From: Diaporthe sp. PMI_573
Taxonomy: Eukaryota > Ascomycota > Sordariomycetes > Diaporthales > Diaporthaceae
NCBI GenBank assembly: GCA_021399435.1
Contig: JAJTUP010000041.1
Coordinates: 372,001 to 436,000 of the forward strand
DNA length: 64,000 bases
Direction: 5' to 3'
Shown here: one piece after another, positions 43,811-55,617 of the stretch
Numbering within the stretch: the stretch's first letter is position 1
Layout of the letters: each line of letters starts with the position of its first letter
Notes under the pieces: model-generated
Told to the model about the DNA's origin: nothing
Seen by the model: the letters and a program-made list of their open reading frames with translations, nothing else
Databases searched by the model: none
Made by a program: the position numbers and the translations under genes

Positions 43811-44025
43811 GTCAACATTCGGGCAGTCATAGATGTGGTCATAAATACCCTAGGGTAGTCCTGAGGATTCATGGAAGGTCGGATATATCGAGGCGTCTTG
43901 CCGTCAAATCACCAAGTCATTGTTCATCCTGTGAGACCCATTGTAGAAAATACATATACTATAGAAGAAATGCGAAGGCACACATACACATTATGCACTG
44001 CAAATACCCTGGTAAATAGTGTATA
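43811..44025 (+). repeat. Direct repeat R1 (pairs with 45511-45857)
   Basis: Shares ordered blocks with the right copy: GGCAGTCATAGAT, GGTCATAAATACCCTAGGGT, CTCGGATATAT-like, CTTGCCGTCAAATCA, CAAGTCATTG, CATCCTGTGAGACC, and ends CCCTGGTAAATAG. The right copy contains about 130 extra bases after TACCCTAGGGTAGTCCT. Confidence 0.8.
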
Positions 44026-44289
44026 TGCTAGTTTTGACTACATTCTACATGTTAGACTGCTTCAAAGAATACTGCAGAGGTGGCTCACCTCACCTCTTTT
44101 CAGAGTCACGTGAGGTTCTTTGTTAATACAGATGACAGACTCAAAGCTATAGAAATTAGAGTGAAGCTACAAAGAGGTACAATGTAGCTTTACCTTTAAT
44201 TGTTTAAATTATATTGTGAAGACAATGGTAACAGTGGCTTATTGTTTAGCAATAAGCATACCCCTGAGTGTTATAAGCACCCCAAAACA

Positions 44290-44296
44290 TATAAAA
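44290..44296 (+). promoter_or_regulatory. TATA-like box ahead of the small membrane-protein frame
   Basis: TATAAAA lies 143 bp before the ATG at 44439 and is followed by a CT-rich stretch (TCTTCTACCACCACCC), a common fungal promoter layout. Confidence 0.4.
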
Positions 44297-44438
44297 GCCT
44301 ACCTTGTGCCACATGTCTTCTACCACCACCCAATTCCTATTTCTCACCAACTCCTACTTTTCTCACTTACTCATAAGTCACGCAGATATCCAGAGGCTCA
44401 TACAGGTCACTTCCCTTTCTATTCAACTTATCGCGAGG

Positions 44439-44765
44439 ATGACCGCTCCATTTAGCGACAGCGAAGTTGCGCAAACCACTCATTAATGGGATTGGTTATA
44501 CACTCTCATCAGCCTCTGTGGCACCGCAGCACTGATCTTCACATGTTGGGCTGTCTACAAGATATGCAAACTGTGCAAGAACAGGGTTGAGAAGGCCAAG
44601 GCCAACAGGGACGCCAATGACATTGAGCTCCAGCGGCACACGGGCCCAGAGCCTGATTCCGGATCGTTCCATCTGAATCAAGACCAGGCATCAGGAGTCA
44701 AGCCTCCGCCTCCTGCGTACAGACCGGCCTCTATCAAAGAGTCTGACAAGAAAGGTACTACCTAG
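44439..44765 (+). pseudogene. Small single-pass membrane protein frame with an internal TAA
   Basis: Starting at ATG 44439 the frame reads 15 codons (MTAPFSDSEVAQTTH), meets TAA at 44484-44486, then continues open in the same frame for 92 codons to TAG at 44763-44765. The second part has a clear membrane segment (LYTLISLCGTAALIFTCWAV), a juxtamembrane Cys/Lys cluster (YKICKLCKNR), a charged coil (VEKAKANRDANDIELQR) and a proline-rich tail (VKPPPPAYRP). The domain content after the stop is too coherent to be chance. The stop fits a C-to-T change of CAA, as repeat-induced mutation would make. Alternatives are an annotated start further in or readthrough. No intron bridges the stop in frame. Confidence 0.55.
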
Positions 44766-44864
44766 GCCTGATAACAATGAAGCCGTGCGCGTGAGGAGCA
44801 AGACCGGTCTCGACTGGAGGCCTAGCTGAACAACCATTTAGTGAGGTTCACATGGGTTTTAGTG

Positions 44865-44958
44865 AGTGGTTTTGTTTTTAATCCGTGTAGATACGCTTCT
44901 TAAGCAGTATGTTGGGCGGTCCCTTCATGCGGTGGTAAACTCTTAAGCACCCAGCGTT
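44865..44958 (+). repeat. Dispersed repeat, copy 3 of 3
   Basis: Blocks AGTGGTTTTGT, TTAATCCGTGTAG, CTTCTTAAGCAGTATGT, GGCGGTCCC, GGTGGTAAACTCTTAAGC, CAGCGTTG. Similarity with copy 2 continues to GCCGATAACAGTAG near 44972-44986. Confidence 0.85.
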
Positions 44959-45473
44959 GAGAAAAGAAAATGCCGATAACAGTAGATTGAGAATACGATT
45001 GTGCATGGGTTTTGGTAAGTAGACTTCATAGATTGAATATCAATTGCTTTCATTCTGCACTTAGGAACCACAAGACTGCACATCTTTGAAAACCCATATG
45101 CCCAAGCAGACATGGCAACTCCTTTTGAATTAATCTTGGTGTAGAGGAGCTCTGAAACAGGGGTTTTCCTATAAGTAGTCTTACTATAACCCAGAATGAA
45201 CGAGTATTGTATATAAAATAAATTCTAACCATTCCTTTAAATACGCCTTCTATGTAGGTATAGATGTTCCTAGTAGAGTTTAACGATCCATTACGCATGT
45301 GGCAGCTAAAATATATAGTACGACTATGGTGGCCCTAGTTACGGAGAGAAAGAGTAGAAGTACTGAGCTGCATAATGTGTCTGGCCAGAAAAGCAGTGTA
45401 GTAATTTGTTAATACGTTCAATGGAGCAAACTTGCATTCATTCAAGTGTCCATTGGTTCCTCATAACTTTATG

Positions 45474-45503
45474 CAGCCAGACGAAGACTGGAGCAAAGTC
45501 ATC
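45474..45503 (+). repeat. 30-bp fragment identical to the 50029-52341 gene
   Basis: These 30 bases match 51517-51546, in exon 5 of the NACHT-like gene, exactly. One mismatch then allows a few more. No flanking similarity is visible, so it is a small gene-derived relic or a filler-DNA copy. Confidence 0.8.
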
Positions 45504-45510
45504 AGATAAC

Positions 45511-45857
45511 TGTTAACATTCAGGCAGTCATAGATATACCAGTAGTCATAAATACCCTAGGGTAGTCCTCCTTATAGAAATAAGTACACACAGACCCAGG
45601 TACACCACGTCCCATTGCGTGGTGGGGAATATTAATGCGTAGGCACTATGAGGTGCACATGCTTTTCGTGTGTGTGCATTATGTCATCTTCCTCCAGCCG
45701 GCATATATGAAAGCTCGGATATATTATGGCAACTTGCCGTCAAATCATCAAGTCATTGTGTATCCTGTGAGACCTATCGCAGAAAATAATATATGCTATA
45801 GATGAAAAGTGAAGGCAAGCATACAAATTAGGCGCTGCAACTGCCCTATTTACCATA
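45511..45857 (+). repeat. Direct repeat R2 (pairs with 43811-44025)
   Basis: Same block order as R1, with about 130 extra bases between GGTAGTCCT and ATATGAAAGCTCGG. Its right end overlaps the last codons of the AAA gene (stop at 45846). Confidence 0.8.
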
Positions 45858-48800
45858 CCTGTGGTGGGTGGACTCATACTCGTCATCATACTCACGCGGT
45901 CTGCTTCGCGGAGAATATCCAGAAGGTTCTCCAGCTCTCGATCGCGAAGTTTCTCCAAAAAGATCGTCGCCGCCCTGGCCCTGCGCCATGTCCCTTCTGC
46001 GGTCATATGATCTCTGTTCCCGATCTCTAGCAGCATCCCTTTGCATTCTCCCACCGCGATCGGATGGTGGTGCCAGGTAGCCGGGGGATGCAGGCGACCG
46101 AAGGTGTGACCCGCGATGTGGTGATGGAGGGAATCTAGCACCATAGTAGTATCTGCCATGATCTCGTGCAGATCGATCCTCGTTCTCCGAATCCGAGAAA
46201 TCATCTCTGCGCAAGTTCTTTGACCTCGCATTGTCAGAATCTGGCCCACGTGTTCTGTCGAGGTATCTGTCGAAACGCCGGATGGAACGCTCCACGATCT
46301 CAAACTGTGAGCTATCGAGCTTTCCGGGCTTGTGATTCCGGACGGATTTACCTGGCGATGTGGCAGTAGCCCCTATGTTCTGGTCATTGGAGCTTATCGT
46401 ATCGACATCTGCCTCATCGCCATAATCCACTCCTTCATCATCATATTCATCGTCGTAATGAGAATTTGGCTCGTTGACCTGGACCAAATTGACCAAGGAG
46501 TAAGCAACTTGAAAGCTGTTTCTGATCTGCCTGCCATTCCACTAAATTAATGCATTAGTGTTGATCTGGATGCATTGCAACAAGGGACGAAATGAGCTTA
46601 CTCGTCTGTTTGGATCGCGCCCTGTATCGTCCCACTGTCGGTTGGCGAAGGTGAGGATGCTGGCCTCGTCAATTTCGATGGGAGGTAAAATTGACTTGTT
46701 ATCCTCTCCCTCCCCGCGAAGATCTGCCTTTGACTTTTCAATCTCCATTACTCGGCGAATATTCAGTTTAAATATCTCCCGAGCCTGTTTTCTCCTCAGT
46801 GGAGGATAATACAATGAGAAGTGGACTCTGGACCGGAAAGCTTCATCGATAGTGCCCACACGGTTTGTCGTCAAGAACAACACGCCGTCATAATAATCGA
46901 GCACGCGAAGGAATACTACATGTAGTCAGCAGCGGAGTTGCATGATTTCGAACAGGAAAGAAACCTACCGGACACTAGAGAATTTCGAACCAAATCACCC
47001 ACATCTCGCTTCGCCAGGAACAAATCAGCCTCGTCAAGAAGCAAGACGCAGTCCCACATTGCTGCAAGGCGGAATGTGTCCCGGAGTGCTACCTCGACAT
47101 CTCTTGATGTGGACCCCAGATCCCCAGACGTAAGGGCGAAAAGTGGCTTGCGATTATCCAACGCCACTGCCTCAGCCGTCGTTGTCTTTCCCACGCCCGG
47201 AACCCCATGTAGCAAAATAACAAGGCCGGTGCCTTTGCCACGGACAAAGTCTTGTTCTAGAATGGCATCTTTGTTTTGTCGACCTACATCCCGCTTTTGG
47301 AAGTGGCTTCCCACAAGTGACTTGAGAATTCTCTTGTTTTCGCTTGCGATCTTCAAATCTCTGAAAGGACTTTCGGGTGTTGTAATAACGCTGATGCAGT
47401 CGATGTTGGCGACGAAGAACTTGCGTGCTCGAAAGGAATATGCGATTAGTCGCTGAGGAAAGAGTAAGAGATGATCGGGATCTACATAAGAAAGTCAGCT
47501 GAGGAATGACGTTCTGCGATGTGACAGTTAGAACATTTGTTGTGTTTAAACCCACGTACCAAAGTTGAGGGCCATCTCCTCTTCCTCAAAAGCTCTCAAA
47601 ACTTTATCCTGCCTCTTCATATGAGAGCTCTGTATGGCACAGAAGGAATCTCTCAGCTGAAATGTTTCTGCATGGTGTCCCGTTTTCTTCGAGCGAGTTG
47701 TGTCGGACCACCATGTGGGCATCAGGTCAGAATAACCATCAATCGCCAGGAGTGGATCAAAGTTTGTGTTGTCCACTGGAGGATCATGAGGGAGATGTAA
47801 TCTGGGCTTGAAAAAACCAGAATCAGACTGGAACCCTTCTTTGAAGTCAATCATGACTTCCCCCTCAATGTGCTCTGCTCCAGACCTTTTCTCGCTGCGA
47901 CTCAGGTCTTCGCCGTACGTCTCGTGAATTAACGTCCACCCGTCATAAGATAAGTGCCTCTCCCTAACATAAGAGAGGAAATTCTTAGCACGGCCGGTAA
48001 GCTCGTTGGATGTTTGCTTTGCGTCGGCGCTGAATCGAAGAGGATACGCAATTAAGCTTCGTATATCAATCTCCCCTTTGAAGTAGGAAATCTCTATTTC
48101 GCAACCCACGGGCCCATATCTGTCGCCGTCGAAATCGACGTGGAAGCAAAACAATCTGAACGTGTGGTTCAATATCCGCCCACCAAGGTCTTTATCAAGA
48201 CCACCCCTGCCCCCATCAGTTAAAGGATCTTGAAACTGAGCATGACACAGCTTCCAGTAATTCTGATTGACGGCCAATCCCTCATTCCTAGCGGCGTAAG
48301 AGCCGGCGTTGCCAGCTCTTTTCTTGTTATCCCCGGCTCTGAGGGGCTCGAACAAAACGTCTCCCGGCCGAAAATACATGGGCAAGTCTGAAAATCGAAC
48401 CTTGTGCTTGGTTGATCTTCTGGCTTCAACCCACATTGGTACGATGTGCTTTTCCACGAAGTCGATGTAGAGTCTTATATGCTCCTTGGCGATTGAATCG
48501 CCTCCTGCTTGAATGTTGAGATCAGGAAGACCAAAGATCATATCTTCCATGTCCACGTCCGGTGAGATGCTTAGCTTTTGCAGAGGATCATCAGTCGCGA
48601 TAGATGAGGCTGCATCTAAATGTCCCAATGAACTACTGTAACGAGTCCCATCTGTTCCATGACGCTGATCATCGTTGTATCCCCGCTCCAGCATTCTCAG
48701 AATGTGTTTTGCAAACGGAAGAGAATAGTAAAAGGCCCGGAAGGGACGCAGGTACAATAACGATACGAGTTCCGCGTCATCTTGATTCGATAGCCGATTC

Positions 48801-49375
48801 AGAATATGTATAATTGCTGGAGACTGGATCCGGACTCGATGTATGAGATTTTCGTCGCTTCCAACTTGACGCTTGGCTCGGAATTCGGTATTCTTTTTGT
48901 GCCTTCGTTTTGAACGCTCATGCAAGATCTCGGCCCTCAAGTGGTCGGGGTGTCCCTCTAGGACTTCTATGATATCCAACCCCTCCTCTGTGGAAAAACG
49001 ATTTTTGAATGACTCATAGTCACACCATTTGACATTGACTTTCTTTGGTTGCACTTTGAGCCAAGCAGTCAGATCTTTGTCTTCGGGGCTTGGGCCTGAA
49101 CCTTTCGCGTCTTCATGGGTCAATTCCTCTCGCGTGGAAGACCCTGCCTTGTTATACTTGTCGCTTGACGCATGCGCAGAGTCGTGCTCAATGGTGTCTT
49201 CGCGATTTGCATCGTCGATAGCCTTCCATGACGTAGACCCAAACTGGGCGCCTTGACTCTCGATGCTGTGTATCCCGCTTTGAGTTTTGATGTTACTTCC
49301 TCCGATGCTGATTTCGGTATCTGTGGCTTCAGAATCGTCGGTGGGTATGATGAAGCCAGGCTCTTCGGAAGCCAT
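45846..49375 (-). CDS. Large AAA+ ATPase, DUF7025-like, disordered C-terminus
   Basis: Four exons: 49375-47560, 47481-46969, 46915-46602 and 46541-45846, with introns of 53-78 nt (1112 residues); an in-frame ATG at 49405 would add ten. After an acidic N-terminus the protein has a long middle region (YESFKNRFSTEEGLDIIEVL, LLYLRPFRAFYYSLPFAK, MYFRPGDVLFEP, WTLIHETYGEDL). The AAA core has Walker A GVPGVGKTTTAE near residue 700, Walker B VLLLDEADLF near 750, LTTNRVGTIDEAFRSRVHFSL, and lid motif WNGRQIRNSFQVA. The last 200 residues are Arg/Ser/Tyr/Asp-rich and disordered (DRYLDRTRGPDSDNARS). It is the same family as the 20661-22920 protein but longer at both ends, and is divergent from the NACHT-like gene at 50029. 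Confidence 0.87.
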
Positions 49376-50028
49376 TGTGAGCTTGACTAGTTGCGGTTGG
49401 GTCAAGGGAAAGTTCGGAGAGAGGTTTGCGCATCGTTGCGAGCGGGCATGAGTGATTAAATACCCAGAATTCGAATTGAATTAAATTGTCCAGTCCGGGG
49501 GAGAATGACACGGCCCTTGGCAATATCTGCAGACAAGGCAGCCATTTCGCGGGTCTTTGCGCAGAGGTGCAGGAGACTAGAGCAGCCGTGTACGCACCGT
49601 GGCCAATAGACATACGAGGTGGCGCCGCCTGTCTGTTGATAGTAAGCTGCCGAGAAATGATAGCATGCAAAGCAAATCATTTCTCGGGTGGCAGCTGTTG
49701 ACCGGTGGAAGAGGAGCTGGAGACTGTTTGCTGACTGGCCAATATTCCCGATGGTGGTGTAGCATGCATCGAGTGGCGTGGCAACGATAACCTATTAGAG
49801 CGTCTGGGGCAGAACTTGTCCTACACATGTGTATCAGCTGGTTCGCGATCATGTCCGCAAGAGGGGCGAGCATATATTTGATGAATGCACCGATTTGATG
49901 AGCGCTGACACCACAGGTTTTAGGATAATTCCGCATTAACGGCCCATTTGAATGGAACCATACATTGCAGCTTCATCTTCTTGCCACATTATTGTTCTTT
50001 AGCACATCTAGAATCAAGGTCGCCTCAA
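49376..50028. promoter_or_regulatory. Divergent promoter between the AAA and NACHT-like genes
   Basis: A 653-bp spacer with no gene. The two signalling-type proteins diverge from it. Confidence 0.5.
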
Positions 50029-52341
50029 ATGGCGTTGAATTGGATCAACCCTGGACTGGAAGAGTGGGACGCTACCGTAGACTTTGTAAAGTCAAACAAG
50101 GCTCGGGAACTCCGTCCACCACTTACTGGTCCACAGCCATTTGATCATGATGATGGAAGGTATGTTGTTCCTTCCAAAGCAATGGCACGAAGGTGAGACT
50201 CCTCGAAAAGCATTGTTTGAGTAGAAAATACACTGACAACCTTGTCTCTCAAGAAAATTGGAAGTATCGGTAGTTCCTTTGGAAACAGTATTGTGCGAAG
50301 TTCTTTCCTCCAATTTTGGTCGTCAGGCACCGCCTCTGGCGACACCCAAGGGCTGGGATGACCTTGCAGAGAGCCTGTTGGCAGCAGAGAAGGACTATGA
50401 GGACCAGGCCAAAGATCGATGGCGTCGAATTTGGCATGGCCTGGGCGATAAAGCTGATGTAGTCACTCCATGGATTGAACTCATCCCAAATGAGTATGGG
50501 CTCGCGATTGTGAAAGCGAGCGTCGCCGTGATTTTGAAGGTGTGAGAAACCCTTTCTCAGCTCGCGTCCGCGCTGCCATGGCTGACACGGTGGCACTAGC
50601 TAGCGAAGAACTCCCGTCAAAAGCGAGAGAAGGTCTTGCAGGCCTTTGAGGAGATACAGAGAGCCATGAAGTCGGCGAATCCGCTCAAGGGAGTCTTCCA
50701 ATCGAACGATGACGTGAAGTCTGCTCGTCATGCGCTGCATGAGACAATTGTTGACTCAGTGAATGACATGCTTCTCCTTACTGCAAAGAAAGAGCATTCG
50801 TGTAAGCACCTATCCAAAATCTTACTATATCACAACGGGGCTCCATGCCTCTTAGAATGCTTACTGGTCTTCCAATATCAGGGCGTGTGAAGAAAGGTTT
50901 CGGCCAGCGAGCGAAAGACCACGATATTGACTCAATCCTTCACCTGTTGTCGGGCAAAACACGAGGACTACAAGACGCCATAGAAAACGCACAAAACCAG
51001 TCTATAGAACGTATAGAAGTCAAGACCACGTTTGCAGCCGTCGGAACGGCACACGTGCTTCGAGGGGTCAGCCATCTCGACGGGAAAGTTGATCTTCAAG
51101 GCGAAGAGCTTCGCACCGTCAGTGTTGCCCTTCAGGATCAAAATGCTCTGCTTAGGGCGTTTCTCGAAGCACAATCGAATAAGAAGGATGAAATTGCTGT
51201 TGCCCACTTAAGAAGCGTAGACGAGGCACCGACGTCGGACTTGAATGCTTGGTATATTCGTAAACTTGCGAATATGTTCTTTGCAAACAAGAGTATGTCC
51301 ATTGCTTGTTGATCAATCACAATTTAGGTCGCCCCCTGCTTGCTAAAAGTGAGAATTGCAGGTGATACAGAAACCCAGAAGTATTTCATGCCCGAAACGC
51401 CCGACCATCCCAGACGCAGACGAAGAGCAGTCATCAACGAATTGCAGTTTTGTGAAGCCATCGCTGACCCTGTCTTTCACGAAGACCAAGAAACGGATGT
51501 CAAGGGCTTCATCGCCCAGCCAGACGAAGACTGGAGCAAAGTCATCGGATACAGGGGGGATAACGACTCCAAGACGCAGAGCCATGCGCGATCGATACTG
51601 CAACAAAGACGGTTCATCGACTGGACGAAGAGCAAGTACCCGGACCTAGTGCTCGTACTCGCCGACCTCCCAAGCTCGGGCATGGAGAACATCACAGCAG
51701 TATCCGTGTTTTGTGCCACGCTCATAACGAGCCTGACCAACCTCCGCCGCGAGGATGCTGTGCTTCACTTCTTCTGCGGTCTACATGTCGACCCTCACGA
51801 CCCAAGTCCAGGCCCGAGGGGCCTAGTCCGGTCCCTGATTATGCAGCTTTTCGCCTACCTCACACGTGCAGGCCACGCCAGTATAGACTTCGTTTGCGAC
51901 CGGGACTATGTACGGGATATTGAGGATCAGCACTTGGGTGCTCTTTGTCACACGCTGTGCGAGCTCCTCTGGCAGTGCAAGCCTGGTACATATGTGTATT
52001 GCATTGTGGACTCCGTCACCCTGCTGGAGAGGACAATATGGTTTCGGGAGCTCAAAGTGGTGGCGAGGTGTCTGCGGGACTGCGTGGAAGATGTGGAGAT
52101 GCCCGCGATCTTCAAGGTGATGCTGACCAGCTCGGCGCTGTGCACTCCGGAGCTCAAAGATATTTTTACTGCCGGGGGCAAACACCCTGGAAGAGTTCTG
52201 TACCTGTCGACAGAGAATTGCTTGGTAGACGGTGACTTTGGGGTGGAAGAGACGGAGCACCAGCTTGAGCAGATGGCTATTGCACCTCGGCCTGGCAGAC
52301 TAGGGGACTCGGATCGTGGGTATGGACAGCTTTTTGAGTGA
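50029..52341 (+). CDS. NACHT-like protein lacking a recognisable P-loop
   Basis: Five exons: 50029-50192, 50254-50539, 50600-50801, 50882-51292 and 51362-52341 (680 residues; introns 60-80 nt, all GT-AG). The N-terminal half is the helical domain seen before NACHT modules in fungal STAND proteins (WDDLAESLLAAEKDYEDQAKD, VVTPWIELIPNEYGLAIVKAS, LAKNSRQKREKVLQAFEEI). The C-terminal half has the NACHT-like layout: QQRRFIDWTKSKYPDLVLVLADLPSSGMENI stands where a Walker A loop is expected but has no GxxGxGK[ST]; LHFFCGLHVDPHDPSPGPRGLVRSLIMQL and VYCIVDSVTLLERTIWF (Walker B position, with VDS) follow. It looks like a non-ATP-hydrolysing regulator or decoy. I recall a similar fungal family but cannot name it. 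Confidence 0.8.
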
Positions 52342-53577
52342 TGGGAATGTAGGTACTATGATTGACCCAACCACTGGAACTGAGCACAAGTTCAGCCGCT
52401 CTGTGGACCTTCTCGCCCACTTGGGTCCTCCCAAGCCAGTTCGTCCCAGCTGTCTGGGCCATCATGCATAACCTTCTCTCTGAAACCGACCACCACATCA
52501 CTTGAGATCATTCTTGAAGGGGGTTTTCTTAGTAATAGAGACCAGCCTAGTCGAGACTGTCAATGGTCCTGCTGGAGGGTTGTTCTGTAGGAATTGCTCG
52601 GGGAAACGGCGCACTGGTTGAGCTACGTAATGGCCTCGGCGATGGCTGCGATGCAATAACTATGTAATGAGCAAATATGTGCACTGTCCGCCGTTGATCG
52701 GTGCTAGCGATGGTCTCCACTCGCACAGTTGACTGGACCATGATTCTCGGTGTCCTTCATCCCCGGAGTGATCGCTCCAACCTGGTCGGATGGGTGGAAG
52801 GTCTTGGTCAACAACTCTGTGTGGATTCCCTCCAATTTGAATCAGAGCAGGCGATGGCAGGAAGGCTGGGTGTTGGGAACCTTTCGCCACCAAGAGGGTC
52901 CCACTTCGTCGCCCAGACACCATGGGGCTGGGATTCCAGTTCGTAATTCTGAGTTTGGTTCATGAGACAACAGGGCAGGTCCGGGATTCTGCGACTGGAC
53001 AAGGAACGCGGTGCTCATGGCTAGGTGATGGAATCTACGGCTCGCAGCACCCAATACCCAGGTAGTCAGTCACATAGTGACAGGCCAAGAAAGGCCCCGG
53101 AAAAGGATGGCCATTTTACAGGAGTTGTTCGGCAGTGTGAAAAGGGGGAAAGAAACGGCCGCACCCTTTTCAATCGGGGGGGGGGGATGCAAGCAGCATG
53201 ATTAAAAAAGGGCAGCCTCGCACGCATGGAAAAGCACTCGAAAAAGGAGCTGGAAGTGGCATCCATAAACCTAGATGCGGAACCCAGCAGTGTCAAGATT
53301 GGACACGCTTTCTTGAAATCATTCAAGGCATGTATCTTCAGCTTACCACTACCTAAATTGCCCCCGATCTGCTCTTCAACCCACAAGCTGGTTGACTGCC
53401 CAGTGGTGGATTGCCAAAAAACCGCCGAGCGGGCTCGCGGCAGCTCGGAGGGCCGAGGTGTAATCTCGCATGGGCGGGCTGGGGCTGCTGGGGGACAGGA
53501 GGCTCAGACGCCGGGCGCAAACAGGCGACATCCCGGTGCATGCATCTGGGTCTGGGGCCCAAACGAACGGGATGTGG

Positions 53578-53600
53578 CGCCCACGCCCACGCCCACGCCC
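53578..53600. repeat. CGCCCA microsatellite
   Basis: Nearly four units of the hexamer CGCCCA in the hapX upstream spacer. Confidence 0.75.
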
Positions 53601-55005
53601 TCGTCTGCAGATGCATGCATGCACTTTCCATTAATTGCGGGCGTGGGCCATTTATTGTCTGCAGTGATACATGGCAAGTGCACCGAAAAGGTCAGAGATC
53701 ACAAGCCAGAGGGTGTGTTTGGGGGTGCAAGTGTGGTTCGAGACGGGACCCCTCGAGCCGCTCCGTTGTCGGCTGCTGTCCCATCCGAGTCCATTCCAAT
53801 GGCGCCGTCGCGTTCGCGTTGGGGGGTTGGAGATGCGACCCTTTCGAGCGCGTCCTGCGGGAGAGAGAGCCAATAGTTTAGTTTGTTTTTGTGACTGTGG
53901 TCTAAAGCCTCCCCGGGAATTGATTGAACTTTTGGGGTTGATACTTGTTGTTGGAATTGGGAATACCCGGCTGCGAGGCTGGCGCCCTCTTTCGCTTGTG
54001 TCATGTCCTGATGGTCATCATCCGCGATCAACAGCAGCCAGCCGACGTCGGGAGCCGGCGTCGTCATGGGCGAGTGGGATGTGCGGCGGAGTGTATCCAC
54101 AAGGCATCACGGCAGCTGCTTTGCACATTCATTGCAGACATGCAATCCACAACCACGATGACCACGGTCAAAGAGAGGCAGAGCCCGGGAGGAGATGAAC
54201 AAATGCGCTTACCTACTCGATGGAGCCCCCTGGTGGTCATCCAACCAAGGCAGATCCTGTTGGTGCAGAACGTGCTGACCGGCCAATGCGCGTCGAGCGG
54301 GCGGGGACCGCCCAGGTTTTCTGGTGGTCCGATGGCGTAAAAAGAGTGGCACGGTGGGGAAGTGGCAGGAGGGGCTAGGCCGCGATGGTGCTAGTGCGTG
54401 CGCAGGTTAATCTTATCAATCAAATCAGTTGGAGGTGTGGTCCCCTCCTGCCCTCGTCTGGAGGCTCTTTTCTCTGCTGTGCATGTACCATGTTCCTTCC
54501 GTATGGCCGTCCACCGGCCCTTCCTCGCCTCAGTTGGTCTCCGTTCCTGCTGTTTTGACTGTCTGTGCGCCTGGGCGAGAATGTGGAACCCTTTTTGCTG
54601 AAGGTGGTTACTCTGCATGTTGTTTAACCTCGTGAGGTACATGGGTTGTGTAATAGGCTACATGCATCACACTTTGTAGTAACAGTGGCTCACCGATTCA
54701 GGAGCTCTGAGGGGCCAAGACTTGATCTTGTGGTTGCTCGTCCAGGGAAAGCCCGTCTGAAGAGTTTTCTTTCTGCCGATTTGATCCCCCATGCGGTGAC
54801 CCTTGTCCCCTGGATTGGCTTCACTCGGCTTCAGTCTGGACAAATACATCTTGATGCTGTTCCCCCGCCTTGACCAGACCAGTCCATATTCCTATTTGTT
54901 GCTGCACATTTTGCATGCTCGTTCGTCATCGTACGATATCCTAGTCTCTGGATTTGCGGCCCCTTGACTGAGTCAGAATCAGTCGGTCCCACTCTTCTTC
55001 TAATC

Positions 55006-55014
55006 TTATCAGAT
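55006..55014 (-). promoter_or_regulatory. SreA-type GATA site upstream of hapX (distal)
   Basis: TTATCAGAT, the reverse complement of ATCTGATAA, matches the published SreA/SRE consensus ATCWGATAA. It lies about 707 bp before the ATG. SreA represses hapX in iron-replete cells in aspergilli. Confidence 0.55.
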
Positions 55015-55617
55015 TGATCTCTCCCTTCGCCTCTCTCTTTCCACTCACCCGAACCTGTCAGCACTCACCTGTCAAAACCAATTGATCTATTCCATACACA
55101 AACAAGAAACCCACAGCCCATTCGTCATCAGGTGCTGCGCCTGTTCTAATTGGACTCACTGCCTTGTCGTCATCTGCACTGGTCCATCTGTGTCGTGGAT
55201 CGACGACCCCAGCCGCAACAAGCAAAGCCAAGCCACGCCCAAACCAGGAACTGACCTGACCTGGCTCGATCGTCTTCGGAGTTACGACTCAGCACCGCCA
55301 ACCGGCCACGTTTGTTCTTCCGAGGTTAGACCTTCACGTCGCAATCTGCCGCACAACTTTCTTTTTTTTGGCGATGCAGTCATTGGGGCAGACGGACTGA
55401 CTCCTGACATCCACTGCCAGTGCATCTTTCAGATCAGACAGGAAAACATTCGACCATCAATTGTGCATCGTGGGCATTGCAGTCTGTCTGCTCTGGCATC
55501 AAATAACAAAAATCGCCCAATGAAACGGTAGCCCACCGGATTGGGAGCGCTGCAACCAATCAACCTGGCCGACCGTTACATGCTGCATTCCAATTCCACC
55601 CACCGTCCCGACGATCG

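Larger units (their letters stand above)
43731..44438. other. Spacer with first copy of a direct repeat and a TATA-like promoter
   Basis: No gene. The left copy of a direct repeat is at 43811-44025. TATAAAA at 44290-44296 is followed by a pyrimidine-rich tract ahead of the small membrane-protein frame at 44439. Confidence 0.5.
44766..45845. other. Repeat-dense spacer left of the second AAA gene
   Basis: No gene. It contains dispersed repeat copy 3 (44865-44958), a 30-bp gene-derived fragment (45474-45503) and most of the right copy of the direct repeat. Confidence 0.55.

Noticed and set aside
53226..54340. Several overlapping 80-216-codon frames in the hapX upstream spacer
   Set aside because: They overlap on both strands, contain microsatellite text and show no domain. 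They are best read as leader or spacer.
54930..54945. An ATCGTACGAT half-palindrome near 54.93 kb
   Set aside because: It is a different, shorter palindrome than GTACGATCGTAC and lies far from the five-gene block.
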